Assembly: GCA_936911875.1 (NCBI GenBank)
Contig: CAKZGB010000001.1
Location: forward strand, 1 to 36,097
Direction of reading: 5' to 3'
From: an uncultured Lysobacteraceae bacterium
GTDB taxonomy: Bacteria; Pseudomonadota; Gammaproteobacteria; Xanthomonadales; Xanthomonadaceae
Length of the DNA stretch: 36,097 nt
Numbering within the stretch: position 1 is the stretch's first letter; each line of letters starts with the position of its first letter. Below, piece after piece: positions 1 to 6,273 of this stretch. The notes beneath the pieces were generated by a model, which was not told the DNA's origin, made no database searches, and was given only the letters and a program-made list of their open reading frames with translations. The translations under genes were made by a program, and so were the position numbers.

Positions 1-165
1 ATAACCGCTGAAAGCATCTAAGCGGGAAGCGCGCCTCAAGATGAGATCTCCCGGGAGCTTGACTCCCCTTAAGGAACCATCAAGACCAGGTGGTTGATAG
101 GTCAGGTGTGTAAGTGCAGCAATGTATTGAGCTAACTGATACTAATGATCCGTGTGGCTTGACCA
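1..165 (+). rRNA. rrl: 23S ribosomal RNA, 3' end (partial)
   Basis: The first ~165 bases match the conserved 3' end of bacterial 23S rRNA, including the stretch around GTTGATAGGTCAGGTGTGTA, the TTGAGCTAACTGATACTAAT segment and the closing CCGTGTGGCTTGACC, which corresponds to the E. coli CCGTGAGGCTTAACC terminus. The 5' part lies outside the window. The exact 3' end is set by comparison with E. coli and could be off by a few bases. The orientation places the whole rRNA operon to the left, reading rightward. Confidence 0.97.
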
Positions 166-311
166 TATAACCTCAAGTGGCCTTGGCTCGCGACGCGTGC
201 GCAGCAAGGTCCAAAACGAACGCTACATTCCAACCCCTTTTGACGGGACGCAACAAGGCACCGTGGGTGCGCACGAGCGCAACCGGCTGCTCGCGTCCGT
301 CAATCAAGCTT
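166..311 (+). other. 23S-5S internal transcribed spacer with an imperfect stem
   Basis: This 146-base spacer carries no tRNA that I can see. TTGACGGGACGC at 240-251 pairs with GCGTCCGTCAA at 293-303, with one bulged C, closing a loop that holds further GC-rich pairing. A stem just before 5S fits a precursor-processing structure of the kind cut by RNase III or RNase E. That role is inferred from position. Confidence 0.5.
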
Positions 312-428
312 TGTCCAGTGACAATAGCAGAGTGGAACCACCCGATCCCATCCCGAACTCGGAAGTGAAACGCTCTTGCGCCGATGGTAGTGTGGCTTTG
401 CCATGTGAGAGTAGGTCATCGCTGGACA
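312..428 (+). rRNA. rrf: 5S ribosomal RNA
   Basis: This is a full-length 5S gene of about 117 bases. It holds the conserved CCCGATCCCATCCCGAACTC and GGAAGTGAAACGC segments and the GCGCCGATGGTAGTGTGG block. The ends pair with each other (TGTCCAG at the 5' end, CTGGACA at the 3' end), closing helix I. It follows the 23S gene in the standard bacterial order and is followed at once by a terminator. Confidence 0.97.
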
Positions 429-436
429 TTTACACC

Positions 437-469
437 AAAAACCCCGTACAGATCTGTGCGGGGTTTTTT
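437..469 (+). terminator. Rho-independent terminator of the rRNA operon
   Basis: ACCCCGTACA and TGTGCGGGGT form a 10-bp stem (one G-U pair) around a GATC loop. The stem is preceded by A residues and followed by TTTTTT. It lies about 10 bases after 5S, as expected for the end of an rRNA transcript. Confidence 0.93.
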
Positions 470-560
470 CTTTGCGTGCGTTTTGTCACACGACTGCAAC
501 TGCACACGTATCAGCAGACTATTTCGCAGTTTTCGTCGTTATTCAGAGCTTGTTTACGTT

Positions 561-1601
561 ATGCTTTTTGGCATGCAATTGAACCACTCGGACAGCAGCA
601 GCGCAGTGAATGGTGACAGCCTCAGTACAGCCATCGTTCTCGCGACCTATAACGGCTCGCGATTTCTGCGTGCGCAGCTCGATAGCCTGCTAAATCAGAC
701 TCGTTTGCCGGATCAGCTGCTGGTGCGTGATGATGCCTCGACCGATGATGAGGCCACCTGGCGGATTCTCGAGCTGTACGAGTTGCGCTTTACTGAGCGC
801 GGTGTGCAGGTCGATATGGAGCGCGGTTTCGATAACGTCGGTTACCGCTCCAACTTTGAGCGTCTGCTGCGTAAAGTAAAGACGGATGTCGTCTTCCTGT
901 GTGATCAGGATGACGTGTGGCAACCGCATAAGATCGAACGCATGATGCAGGAGTTTGCCGCGCGTCCGCGTCTGGGTCTGCTGTTTACCAATGCACGACT
1001 CGTTGATGCCAATGGCACCGAGTTGGGTTTCACATTATTTGATGGCGTGCAGGTCTCTGCTCAGGAGCTCACACGAATTCATCGTGGAGAAGCCGCCGAT
1101 CTGCTGCTGCAAAGAACATTGGTAACCGGGGCCACCATTGCGGTCCGACAGGAGGCGTTGGCCGATGCCTTGCCGATTCCTACAGGTTGGGTGCACGACG
1201 AGTGGCTTGCGTTTGTTATGGCTCTGGGCAATCGCTTTGAGATCGATGCCTTAGACGAGAAACTGATTGATTACCGCCAGCATGGCGAGAATGCCATCGG
1301 TATGACGGCACCTACGGCCGGTAATTTCTGGACGGCGAACGGATTGCGTCGGGATTCGCAACGCAGCTTAGCACTGCGCCTGCAGCGTCTGCTGCATAAC
1401 AGTGAACTGTTGCGCGGCGTGGAGCCGCGTTGGCGCCATGAGCTGGAACAACGCCGCATCCATGCACATCACCGCGGGCATCTTTCACGTAATCCGATCA
1501 AGCGGGTTAGCGCGGTGGCGCGTGAGGCCCTGTCCGGCCGCTATTCGCGTTACGCGCTGGGTCTGCGCTCGATCGTATCCGACATTGCGCTACTCAAGTA
1601 A
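561..1601 (+). CDS. Family 2 (GT-A fold) glycosyltransferase, rhamnosyltransferase-like
   Basis: This probably transfers a sugar from a nucleotide sugar during O-antigen, capsule or exopolysaccharide synthesis at the cytoplasmic face of the inner membrane. The N-terminus reads STAIVLATYNG, the first beta strand of GT2 enzymes, followed by a VRDDASTD nucleotide-binding segment. VVFLCDQDDVWQPHKIE carries the DxD-type metal site typical of bacterial rhamnosyltransferases. The C-terminal part is less conserved and I see no membrane segment. The frame is open further upstream, over the rRNA terminator, so that extension is rejected. Possible starts are ATG 561 (346 residues) or ATG 573 (MQLNHSDS). 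The second has TATGCT 7 bases before it and could be leaderless. The gene stands alone between the rRNA operon and the convergent rpiA, so the acceptor is unknown. Confidence 0.87.
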   Translation: MLFGMQLNHSDSSSAVNGDSLSTAIVLATYNGSRFLRAQLDSLLNQTRLPDQLLVRDDASTDDEATWRILELYELRFTERGVQVDMERGFDNVGYRSNFERLLRKVKTDVVFLCDQDDVWQPHKIERMMQEFAARPRLGLLFTNARLVDANGTELGFTLFDGVQVSAQELTRIHRGEAADLLLQRTLVTGATIAVRQEALADALPIPTGWVHDEWLAFVMALGNRFEIDALDEKLIDYRQHGENAIGMTAPTAGNFWTANGLRRDSQRSLALRLQRLLHNSELLRGVEPRWRHELEQRRIHAHHRGHLSRNPIKRVSAVAREALSGRYSRYALGLRSIVSDIALLK

Positions 1602-1610
1602 GTAGCGCAA
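1585..1610. terminator. Perfect 10-bp hairpin between convergent genes
   Basis: TTGCGCTACT and AGTAGCGCAA form a perfect 10-bp stem with a CAAGTA loop. It overlaps the stop codon of the glycosyltransferase and lies 14 bases past the rpiA stop. There is no T-run on either side, so it may act as a bidirectional weak terminator or a 3' end stabiliser rather than a classic intrinsic terminator. Confidence 0.45.
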
Positions 1611-1623
1611 CTCAGCTAATGAC

Positions 1624-2268
1624 TTACTTGCCGACGATCAGAATATCGGCAGGACGCAACGCAAACAGACCCACAGTGACGACACCCGGAATCTGGTTGA
1701 GCTTGGTTTCCAGCGCGGCCGGATCGGCAATGCGCAGACCATGCAAATCCAGGATGTGATTGCCGTTGTCGGTCACCACCGCAGTGGCCTCATCCTTCAT
1801 GCGCCACACGGGCTGGCCGCCGGTAAGACGGACCAGTTCGCGAGCCACTAGCGATCTGGCCATGGGGATCACTTCGACAGGTAAGGGGAATGCGCCCAGG
1901 TGCTCGACCTGTTTCGAAGGATCGACAATGCAGACAAACTTTTCGCTGGCTTGCGCGATGATTTTTTCACGCGTCAGTGCCGCGCCGCCGCCCTTGATCA
2001 GGTTGCGTTGCGGATCGCACTCGTCGGCGCCATCGACATACAGCGAGAGTTGACCGACGCTGTTTAAATCAAAGACTTCAATGCCGTGGGCCAGCATTTT
2101 TTCAGTGCTCTCCTCCGATGAGGACACCGCGCCCTTGATGCGATCTTTGATGCGGGCCAGGCCGTCGATGAAGTATGCGACAGTAGAACCCGTACCGACG
2201 CCAACGATCATTCCATCTTCGACATACTGCAGCGCGGATTCGGCGGCGAGACGTTTTGCTTCGGACAT
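1624..2268 (-). CDS. rpiA: Ribose-5-phosphate isomerase A
   Basis: The enzyme interconverts ribose 5-phosphate and ribulose 5-phosphate in the non-oxidative pentose phosphate pathway, in the cytosol. Its 214 residues are close to the 219 of the E. coli enzyme. All family motifs are present: GVGTGSTV phosphate loop (about residues 22-29), SSEEST (about 50-55), the DGADE catalytic segment and KGGGAALTREKI with the catalytic Lys. The ATG at 2268 has an AAGGTAA ribosome site and lies 6 bases after the stop of the EVE gene, so it is the last gene of a minus-strand run. Cotranscription with the EVE gene is likely. Confidence 0.97.
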   Translation of the reverse strand: MSEAKRLAAESALQYVEDGMIVGVGTGSTVAYFIDGLARIKDRIKGAVSSSEESTEKMLAHGIEVFDLNSVGQLSLYVDGADECDPQRNLIKGGGAALTREKIIAQASEKFVCIVDPSKQVEHLGAFPLPVEVIPMARSLVARELVRLTGGQPVWRMKDEATAVVTDNGNHILDLHGLRIADPAALETKLNQIPGVVTVGLFALRPADILIVGK

Positions 2269-2274
2269 GATCAG

Positions 2275-2751
2275 TTACCTTTTGGATTTGGCGAGTTGGA
2301 CGGCGGTGCGGAAATCTTCCGCGCTTACGGGAGCCACCGACAGACGGCTGCCTTTGCGCACGGGCACAAAATCAGCAGAAAACAGATGCGCATTCGCTTT
2401 GATTTCCGCAAGGCTCAAGATCTTTGAGAACTTGCTGACGAACTTCACATCGACCATAAACCAGCGCGGCGTTTCGCGAGTGGCTTTAGGGTCGTAATAA
2501 TGCGACTCCGGATCGAACTGCGTCTCATCGGGATACGCGGCACTAGCCACTTTGGCCAAGCCCGCAATACCGGCCGGTTTCGCGTTCGAGTGATAGAACA
2601 GGACCTCATCGCCAACCCGCATATCGTCGCGCATTGAATTGCGCGCCTGATAATTACGCACGCCGCTCCACGGTTCCTGCGGTACGGCAGCAAGGTCATC
2701 AATGGAGAATGCATCCGGCTCGGATTTCATGAGCCAATAATGTTTCGGCAT
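2275..2751 (-). CDS. EVE domain protein (thymocyte nuclear protein 1-like)
   Basis: This is a single-domain protein of 158 residues starting MPKHYWLMKSEPDAFSIDDL, the hallmark N-terminus of the EVE family, followed by WSGVRNYQARNSMRDDMRVGDEVLFYHSN and a PRWFMVDVKF strand. EVE domains belong to the PUA-like fold and are thought to bind modified bases in nucleic acid; the bacterial housekeeping copies have no assigned reaction. There is no fusion to a nuclease or helicase here, so this looks like the widespread stand-alone form and not a modification-dependent defence enzyme. It lies 12 bases after the 5-FCL gene and 6 before rpiA, in an apparent operon. Confidence 0.9.
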   Translation of the reverse strand: MPKHYWLMKSEPDAFSIDDLAAVPQEPWSGVRNYQARNSMRDDMRVGDEVLFYHSNAKPAGIAGLAKVASAAYPDETQFDPESHYYDPKATRETPRWFMVDVKFVSKFSKILSLAEIKANAHLFSADFVPVRKGSRLSVAPVSAEDFRTAVQLAKSKR

Positions 2752-2763
2752 GGCAGCGGTAGG

Positions 2764-3372
2764 TCAGTTGATAAGAGGAGTTGCAGCGGCAGGGAACAGC
2801 AGTTGGCGCTTGGGAGTGCAGATGGCGTCCGGGCGCACATCCCACGGTTCAATTTTTAAAGTGCCCGCCGAGACGGCCTGCACATCATAGCCGACACCGA
2901 CTAACCACGGCGGTGGCAGTGCATTGTCGGGCGCGGTTCGAAACGCAAAGGTACGATCGTAGAATCCGCCACCCATGCCGAGGCGATTGCCTTCGTCATC
3001 AAAACCGACCAGCGGCATCACGACCATTTGCATGTCATGCGCGGTGAGCAACGACGACTCGCTGTACACAGGCTCGGGGATGCCAAAGCGGTTGTGCTGC
3101 AACGGATCGCCCGCGAAATACGGCGCAAATCGCAGCGTCTTGCCGGGCGCCAACACGGGCAAACAGGGGATCACGTTCGAAGGCAGCCCCAACAGCCAGG
3201 CATGCAGGGCCAGCTCACCATCAGTGGACCAGTAGCCCGCGACGTAACCGCTCTGCGGCGCAAACGGCAGGGACAGTAAAGTCGCCGCGACATCATTGGC
3301 GGCACGGATGCGCTCGGTGGGGGATAGCGAACGGCGGCGTTCCCGTAACTCGGCTCGTAGTTCCTGTCGCAT
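2764..3372 (-). CDS. 5-formyltetrahydrofolate cyclo-ligase (5-FCL)
   Basis: This ATP-dependent enzyme converts 5-formyl-THF to 5,10-methenyl-THF, returning an inhibitory folate to the one-carbon pool. The 202-residue protein begins with a basic helix (RQELRAELRERRRSLSP), then has a GYWSTDGELAL segment, CLPVLAPGKTLRFAPYF, and the signature MPLVGFDDEGNRLGMGGGFYDRTFA near residues 117-141, which forms the nucleotide and folate site. It lies directly downstream of the 6S RNA gene, the same order as E. coli zapA-ssrS-ygfA, so it is probably expressed by readthrough of 6S transcription. Confidence 0.95.
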   Translation of the reverse strand: MRQELRAELRERRRSLSPTERIRAANDVAATLLSLPFAPQSGYVAGYWSTDGELALHAWLLGLPSNVIPCLPVLAPGKTLRFAPYFAGDPLQHNRFGIPEPVYSESSLLTAHDMQMVVMPLVGFDDEGNRLGMGGGFYDRTFAFRTAPDNALPPPWLVGVGYDVQAVSAGTLKIEPWDVRPDAICTPKRQLLFPAAATPLIN

Positions 3373-3425
3373 GCGTGAAATCGGGACGTATGCCTTGGCT
3401 CAGGGCCGGAGCCGGTGAGAAAAAA

Positions 3426-3613
3426 GAGTCCACCGCCACAGGCGATGTGAATGAAACGACCTTGAACCCAGGGTCCAAGTGGAAGCGCGCGGTGATCGTT
3501 GGGCTTCCCGCTCGAAGGCAGGCATGCACGCCGGATCACGTTGACATTTCCGGTGTCGTTTTTAAGGGACAAGGCATTTGTTTACATGCACTGTCGCTTA
3601 GGGCAGAGGACCT
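3426..3613 (-). ncRNA. ssrS: 6S RNA (regulator of sigma70 RNA polymerase)
   Basis: This gene is identified from both position and structure. It sits between zapA and the 5-FCL gene, as in other gammaproteobacteria. Read on the minus strand, the closing stem GTCCTCTGCC (3611-3602) pairs with GGCGGTGGAC (3437-3428), 9 of 10 positions including wobble pairs. ACTTGGACCCTGGGTTCAAGG (at 3480-3460) matches the conserved E. coli 3' arm ACCTTGAACCAAGGGTTCAAGG. The GCATGCCTGCC...GGGAAGCCC part matches the E. coli GCATGCTCGGTCC...GAGAAGCC segment. Length is about 188 nt against 184 in E. coli. The 3' end runs into TTTTTT (3425-3420). 6S RNA mimics an open promoter and holds sigma70 polymerase in stationary phase. 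The exact ends are inferred. Confidence 0.9.
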
Positions 3614-3619
3614 GTAGAG

Positions 3620-3625
3620 ATTATA
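3620..3625 (-). promoter_or_regulatory. -10 box of the 6S RNA promoter, inside the zapA stop codon
   Basis: A perfect TATAAT is read on the minus strand, and its central TAA is the zapA stop codon (3623-3621). A start about 7 bases downstream falls near 3613, just before the predicted closing stem of 6S RNA. The -35 region is weak (near TACGCT, 3648-3643). Confidence 0.7.
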
Positions 3626-3938
3626 CCGCCGGATCGCTCTGCAGCGTATCCAGTTTGTCGGTCAGCGTACGCACGACATCGGACAGTTCAGCTTCACGAC
3701 GCGTTTGTGCCTGTTGCAGTGCGTGGAACTCCGACACAAAATTCAGCGCCGCCAGCAACATCACACGATCCATGGCAGCCATCCGATTGACGCCGCGGAT
3801 TGCGCGCATCTTGCCGTCCAGCGCTTCGGCAGCTTCTAACAGTGCGGCTTTCTCGCCGGGCTCGCAGCCGACGGTGAATTCCTTGTCGAGAATGCGGATC
3901 TTGACAGGGATTGGGGCAGATTCTGCAGCCGCGGTCAC
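3621..3938 (-). CDS. zapA: Cell division protein ZapA
   Basis: ZapA crosslinks and stabilises FtsZ protofilaments in the cytosolic Z ring. The 105 residues show the ZapA head (PVKIRILDKEFTVGCEPGE, with the Arg-rich FtsZ-binding surface) followed by the AEALDGKMRAIR segment and the long C-terminal coiled coil starting about residue 50 (MAAMDRVMLLAALNFVSEFHALQ...). Its start overlaps the preceding ZapB-like gene by 4 bases (ATGA), implying translational coupling. Its stop codon doubles as part of the 6S RNA promoter. Confidence 0.94.
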   Translation of the reverse strand: MTAAAESAPIPVKIRILDKEFTVGCEPGEKAALLEAAEALDGKMRAIRGVNRMAAMDRVMLLAALNFVSEFHALQQAQTRREAELSDVVRTLTDKLDTLQSDPAV

Positions 3939-4156
3939 GTATTTTGCTCCAGGGATTTCAGGCGGACGATCATCGCTTCGACACGTTGGCGGGCTTGTTC
4001 GTTCTTGGCCATCAGTGCCGAACGCTCGGCATGCAGCTGTTCCTGCTGCTGTCGAAGGCTGCGGTTCTCGTCGGTCAGGCGGCGCACGCGGTCATGCAGG
4101 CTATCGACGCGGGTCAATAGCGCCTGCAGCTGGTCGTAAACGTTGTCGGTGCTCAT
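3935..4156 (-). CDS. Small coiled-coil protein, TIGR02449/ZapB-like
   Basis: The 73 residues are almost entirely one predicted coiled coil (LQALLTRVDSLHDRVRRLTDENRSL, then RQQQEQLHAERSALMAKNEQARQRVEAMIVRLKSLEQ), with Leu/Ile heptads. This composition and its place directly upstream of zapA, with a 4-base overlap, match the TIGR02449 family, and the product is likely a ZapB-type partner bridging ZapA at the division site. That function is inferred from context. TATCAT read on the minus strand at 4169-4164 lies 7 bases before the ATG with no clear ribosome site, so the operon may start with a leaderless message. Confidence 0.85.
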   Translation of the reverse strand: MSTDNVYDQLQALLTRVDSLHDRVRRLTDENRSLRQQQEQLHAERSALMAKNEQARQRVEAMIVRLKSLEQNT

Positions 4157-4190
4157 AGGACTAATGATAGAGACTTACGGCGTCGGGGGA

Positions 4191-4207
4191 AATTGTTAAA
4201 CACAATT
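4191..4207. promoter_or_regulatory. Short dyad AATTGT-N5-ACAATT in the zapB-like/ygfB divergent region
   Basis: AATTGT at 4191-4196 and ACAATT at 4202-4207 form a perfect 6-bp inverted repeat with a TAAAC spacer, resembling operators of small dimeric repressors. Its right arm overlaps the first bases of the larger 19-bp inverted repeat. No regulator can be named. Confidence 0.35.
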
Positions 4208-4254
4208 AATTCCCTCCGTCCCCTTTTATAATAATGGGGACGGAGGGAATTAAT
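4205..4254. promoter_or_regulatory. Perfect 19-bp inverted repeat holding the ygfB start region and a TATAAT loop
   Basis: ATTAATTCCCTCCGTCCCC (4205-4223) is the exact reverse complement of 4236-4254, around a 12-base AT loop that contains TATAAT (4227-4232). The right arm includes the GGAGG ribosome site (4242-4246) and the first bases of the ygfB start codon. A transcript starting from the internal -10 box would begin near 4239 and lose the hairpin; a transcript from further upstream would bury its ribosome site. It can therefore act as a start-site-dependent translation switch or as a DNA operator. The function is inferred; the symmetry is directly visible. Confidence 0.7.
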
Positions 4255-4801
4255 GGGAAAGTTGCCGGAAGAGTTTCAGGTCGCAGCCGAGGTCGCCGAG
4301 ATGGGTGCCGAGGTCAGCGCGTCTGAGTTGCACGGATTGCTGACAGGATGGCTGGCGGCCGGCGGAGCGCTGAGCGCCGATTGGCCCGCGCAACTGCTGG
4401 TGGATCCGGATCTGCCCAAGCCCGCCGAGGATTCGGAGCTGCACAAACTGGCGCAAACCACCGCGCAGCAGCTCAAGGACTCGGAGTTCGGGTTCCAGCT
4501 CCTGCTTCCCGATGATGACGATGACGCGACCGACATTGAGTTGCGATCGGCCCGTCTGCTCGAGTGGTGTAGCGGCTTTATAGGCGGTTTCGGGTTGGGT
4601 GGCGCTAAGGCCGACAGCCTGTCCGAGGACGCCCAGGAGGCGCTGCAGGATCTGGTGGCGATCGCGCGTTCGGATCTCGAGGCCGATGCCGAGTCCGATG
4701 AGGATGCCCTGATCGAGATCGAAGAGTTCGTCAAAGTTGCAGCCCTGCTGTTGCATGGCGAAGTGGCCATGGCGCGTGATTACCGCCGGCAATTCAACTG
4801 A
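4253..4801 (+). CDS. ygfB: YgfB/UPF0149 family protein
   Basis: The 182-residue acidic helical protein carries the family features: SASELHGLLTGWLAAGG near residue 23, an acidic loop (LLPDDDDDATDIELR), and RLLEWCSGFIGGFGLGG near residue 105, with FVKVAALLLHGEVAM near the end. The family is widespread in gammaproteobacteria and sits directly upstream of pepP; YgfB of Pseudomonas has been tied to regulation of antibiotic-response genes, but no biochemical activity is settled. The stop is 2 bases before the pepP start, so the two are translated together. The start codon lies in the right arm of a 19-bp inverted repeat. Confidence 0.93.
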   Translation: MGKLPEEFQVAAEVAEMGAEVSASELHGLLTGWLAAGGALSADWPAQLLVDPDLPKPAEDSELHKLAQTTAQQLKDSEFGFQLLLPDDDDDATDIELRSARLLEWCSGFIGGFGLGGAKADSLSEDAQEALQDLVAIARSDLEADAESDEDALIEIEEFVKVAALLLHGEVAMARDYRRQFN

Positions 4802-4803
4802 CC

Positions 4804-6153
4804 ATGAAACCGATTGCAAAGATCGGCAAGGCACGCTTTCAATCGCGTCGTAAGCGTCTGCTTGAGTCCGTTGGCGAAGGCGGGATCGTCATCGTCGCCG
4901 CTGCCACGGAGAAAGTGCGCAGTCGCGATACGTATTACGCATTTCGGCAGGATTCGGATCTTCTGTATCTGACAGGTTTTGAAGAACCCGAAGCCATTCT
5001 CGTGCTGGTGCCCGGCCGCAAACATGGCGAGAGCATTCTGTTCTGCCGTGATCGCGACCCGCATCGTGAGGCTTGGGATGGCGCGCGACTCGGACCCGAT
5101 GGCGCACCCGATGCACTCGGTATTGATGACGCGTATCCGATTACGGACATTGATGACATCCTGCCGGGCCTGATCGAAGGCAGGGGCCGCATCTTTGCGC
5201 ATTTCGGCCGTGACAGTGAGTTCGATGCACGACTGATGTCCTGGCTCAACCGCACACGCGCCATGATGCACATGGGCAATCCGCCGCCGCGCGAACTGCT
5301 CGACTTGAGCGTGCTGATCAACGAACAGCGACTGATCAAAGACAAAGACGAGCTGTTGCTGATGCGTCGTGCCGCGGACATTGCGGTGCTCGGTCATCAG
5401 GCCGCGATGCGCGCCGTGCAACCGGGCATGTACGAATACCAGCTGCAGGCCGAACTCGAACGCGTATTCAAATGGCACGATGCCACTCCGGCCTATACCA
5501 GCATCGTCGGTGCGGGCAGCAACGGTTGCGTGCTGCATTACGTGACCAATCGCGATCGCATCGGCAAGAACGATGTGGTCCTGATCGATGCGGGTGCGGA
5601 GTATCGAGGATACGCATCGGACATTACGCGTACGTTCCCTGCGAGTGGCCGCTTCAGCAAAGCGCAACGTCAACTGCACGATGTGGTGGTCAAAGCCAAT
5701 CGCGCAGCACTGGCACAAGTGGAGCCGGGCGCTGCGTATGAGCAACAGCACTTGGCCGCGGTGACCACATTGACCGAAGGCCTTCTCGAGCTCGGACTGC
5801 TTAAGGGCAAGCTCGAAACACTGGTGCGTAATTCCGCCTACAAGCGGTTTTACCCGCATAAAACAGGGCATTGGCTGGGAATGGATACCCACGATGTCGG
5901 TGATTACCGCATTGATGGCGAGTCGCGGATTCTGGAGCCGGGCATGGTGTTTACGATCGAGCCGGGTCTGTATATTCCGCACGATGCGACCGAGGTTGAT
6001 GCCAAGTGGCGCGGAATCGGTATTCGTATCGAAGACGATGTCCTGGTCACCGAGACCGGCTACGAAGTGCTGACCGATGCACTGGTCCGTGATGCGGACT
6101 CGATCGAGCAGTTCATGGCCTCCGAAAGCATCGCAAATAGCGGCGCAAACTGA
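4804..6153 (+). CDS. pepP: Xaa-Pro aminopeptidase (aminopeptidase P, M24B)
   Basis: The enzyme removes N-terminal residues preceding proline, using two Mn ions, in the cytosol. The 449 residues comprise an N-terminal AMP_N domain (about 1-170, with DSDLLYLTGFEEPEA) and the C-terminal pita-bread domain. All five metal ligands are present: Asp262 (LIDAG), Asp273 (SDITRTF), His356 (HKTGHWLGMDTHD), Glu386 (IEPGLY) and Glu410 (IRIEDD), matching the E. coli spacing. In E. coli, ubiH and ubiI follow pepP; here they are absent and a TonB-dependent receptor follows after 120 bases. Confidence 0.97.
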   Translation: MKPIAKIGKARFQSRRKRLLESVGEGGIVIVAAATEKVRSRDTYYAFRQDSDLLYLTGFEEPEAILVLVPGRKHGESILFCRDRDPHREAWDGARLGPDGAPDALGIDDAYPITDIDDILPGLIEGRGRIFAHFGRDSEFDARLMSWLNRTRAMMHMGNPPPRELLDLSVLINEQRLIKDKDELLLMRRAADIAVLGHQAAMRAVQPGMYEYQLQAELERVFKWHDATPAYTSIVGAGSNGCVLHYVTNRDRIGKNDVVLIDAGAEYRGYASDITRTFPASGRFSKAQRQLHDVVVKANRAALAQVEPGAAYEQQHLAAVTTLTEGLLELGLLKGKLETLVRNSAYKRFYPHKTGHWLGMDTHDVGDYRIDGESRILEPGMVFTIEPGLYIPHDATEVDAKWRGIGIRIEDDVLVTETGYEVLTDALVRDADSIEQFMASESIANSGAN

Positions 6154-6273
6154 ACCGCTGATTACTTGCTTAGTCAACCTTTTACGGGTTGTGGCGTTTC
6201 TATGACGGATTGCACATGCCGCCCGGCAAGGCGGCCTGTACGCTTTGCCACTACTGTTTAGGAAACCCCTCGA

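Noticed and set aside
166..311. tRNA gene in the 23S-5S spacer
   Set aside because: No cloverleaf, TTCGAATCC-like arm or CCA end could be found.
152..616. Open reading frames running across the 23S-5S spacer, 5S gene and terminator
   Set aside because: They overlap well-supported rRNA and a terminator and have no recognisable protein features.
2275..2751. EVE protein as a modification-dependent defence system
   Set aside because: It is a stand-alone domain in a housekeeping operon with no nuclease or helicase partner.
3171..3572. Minus-strand open frames over the zapA to 5-FCL gap
   Set aside because: The gap is explained by 6S RNA structure and promoter; the frames have no protein-like features.
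6218..6235. GCCGCC-CGGCAA-GGCGGC hairpin between pepP and the TonB receptor as a terminator
   Set aside because: The stem has only 6 bp and no T-run follows; it may be a leader structure but nothing supports a role.
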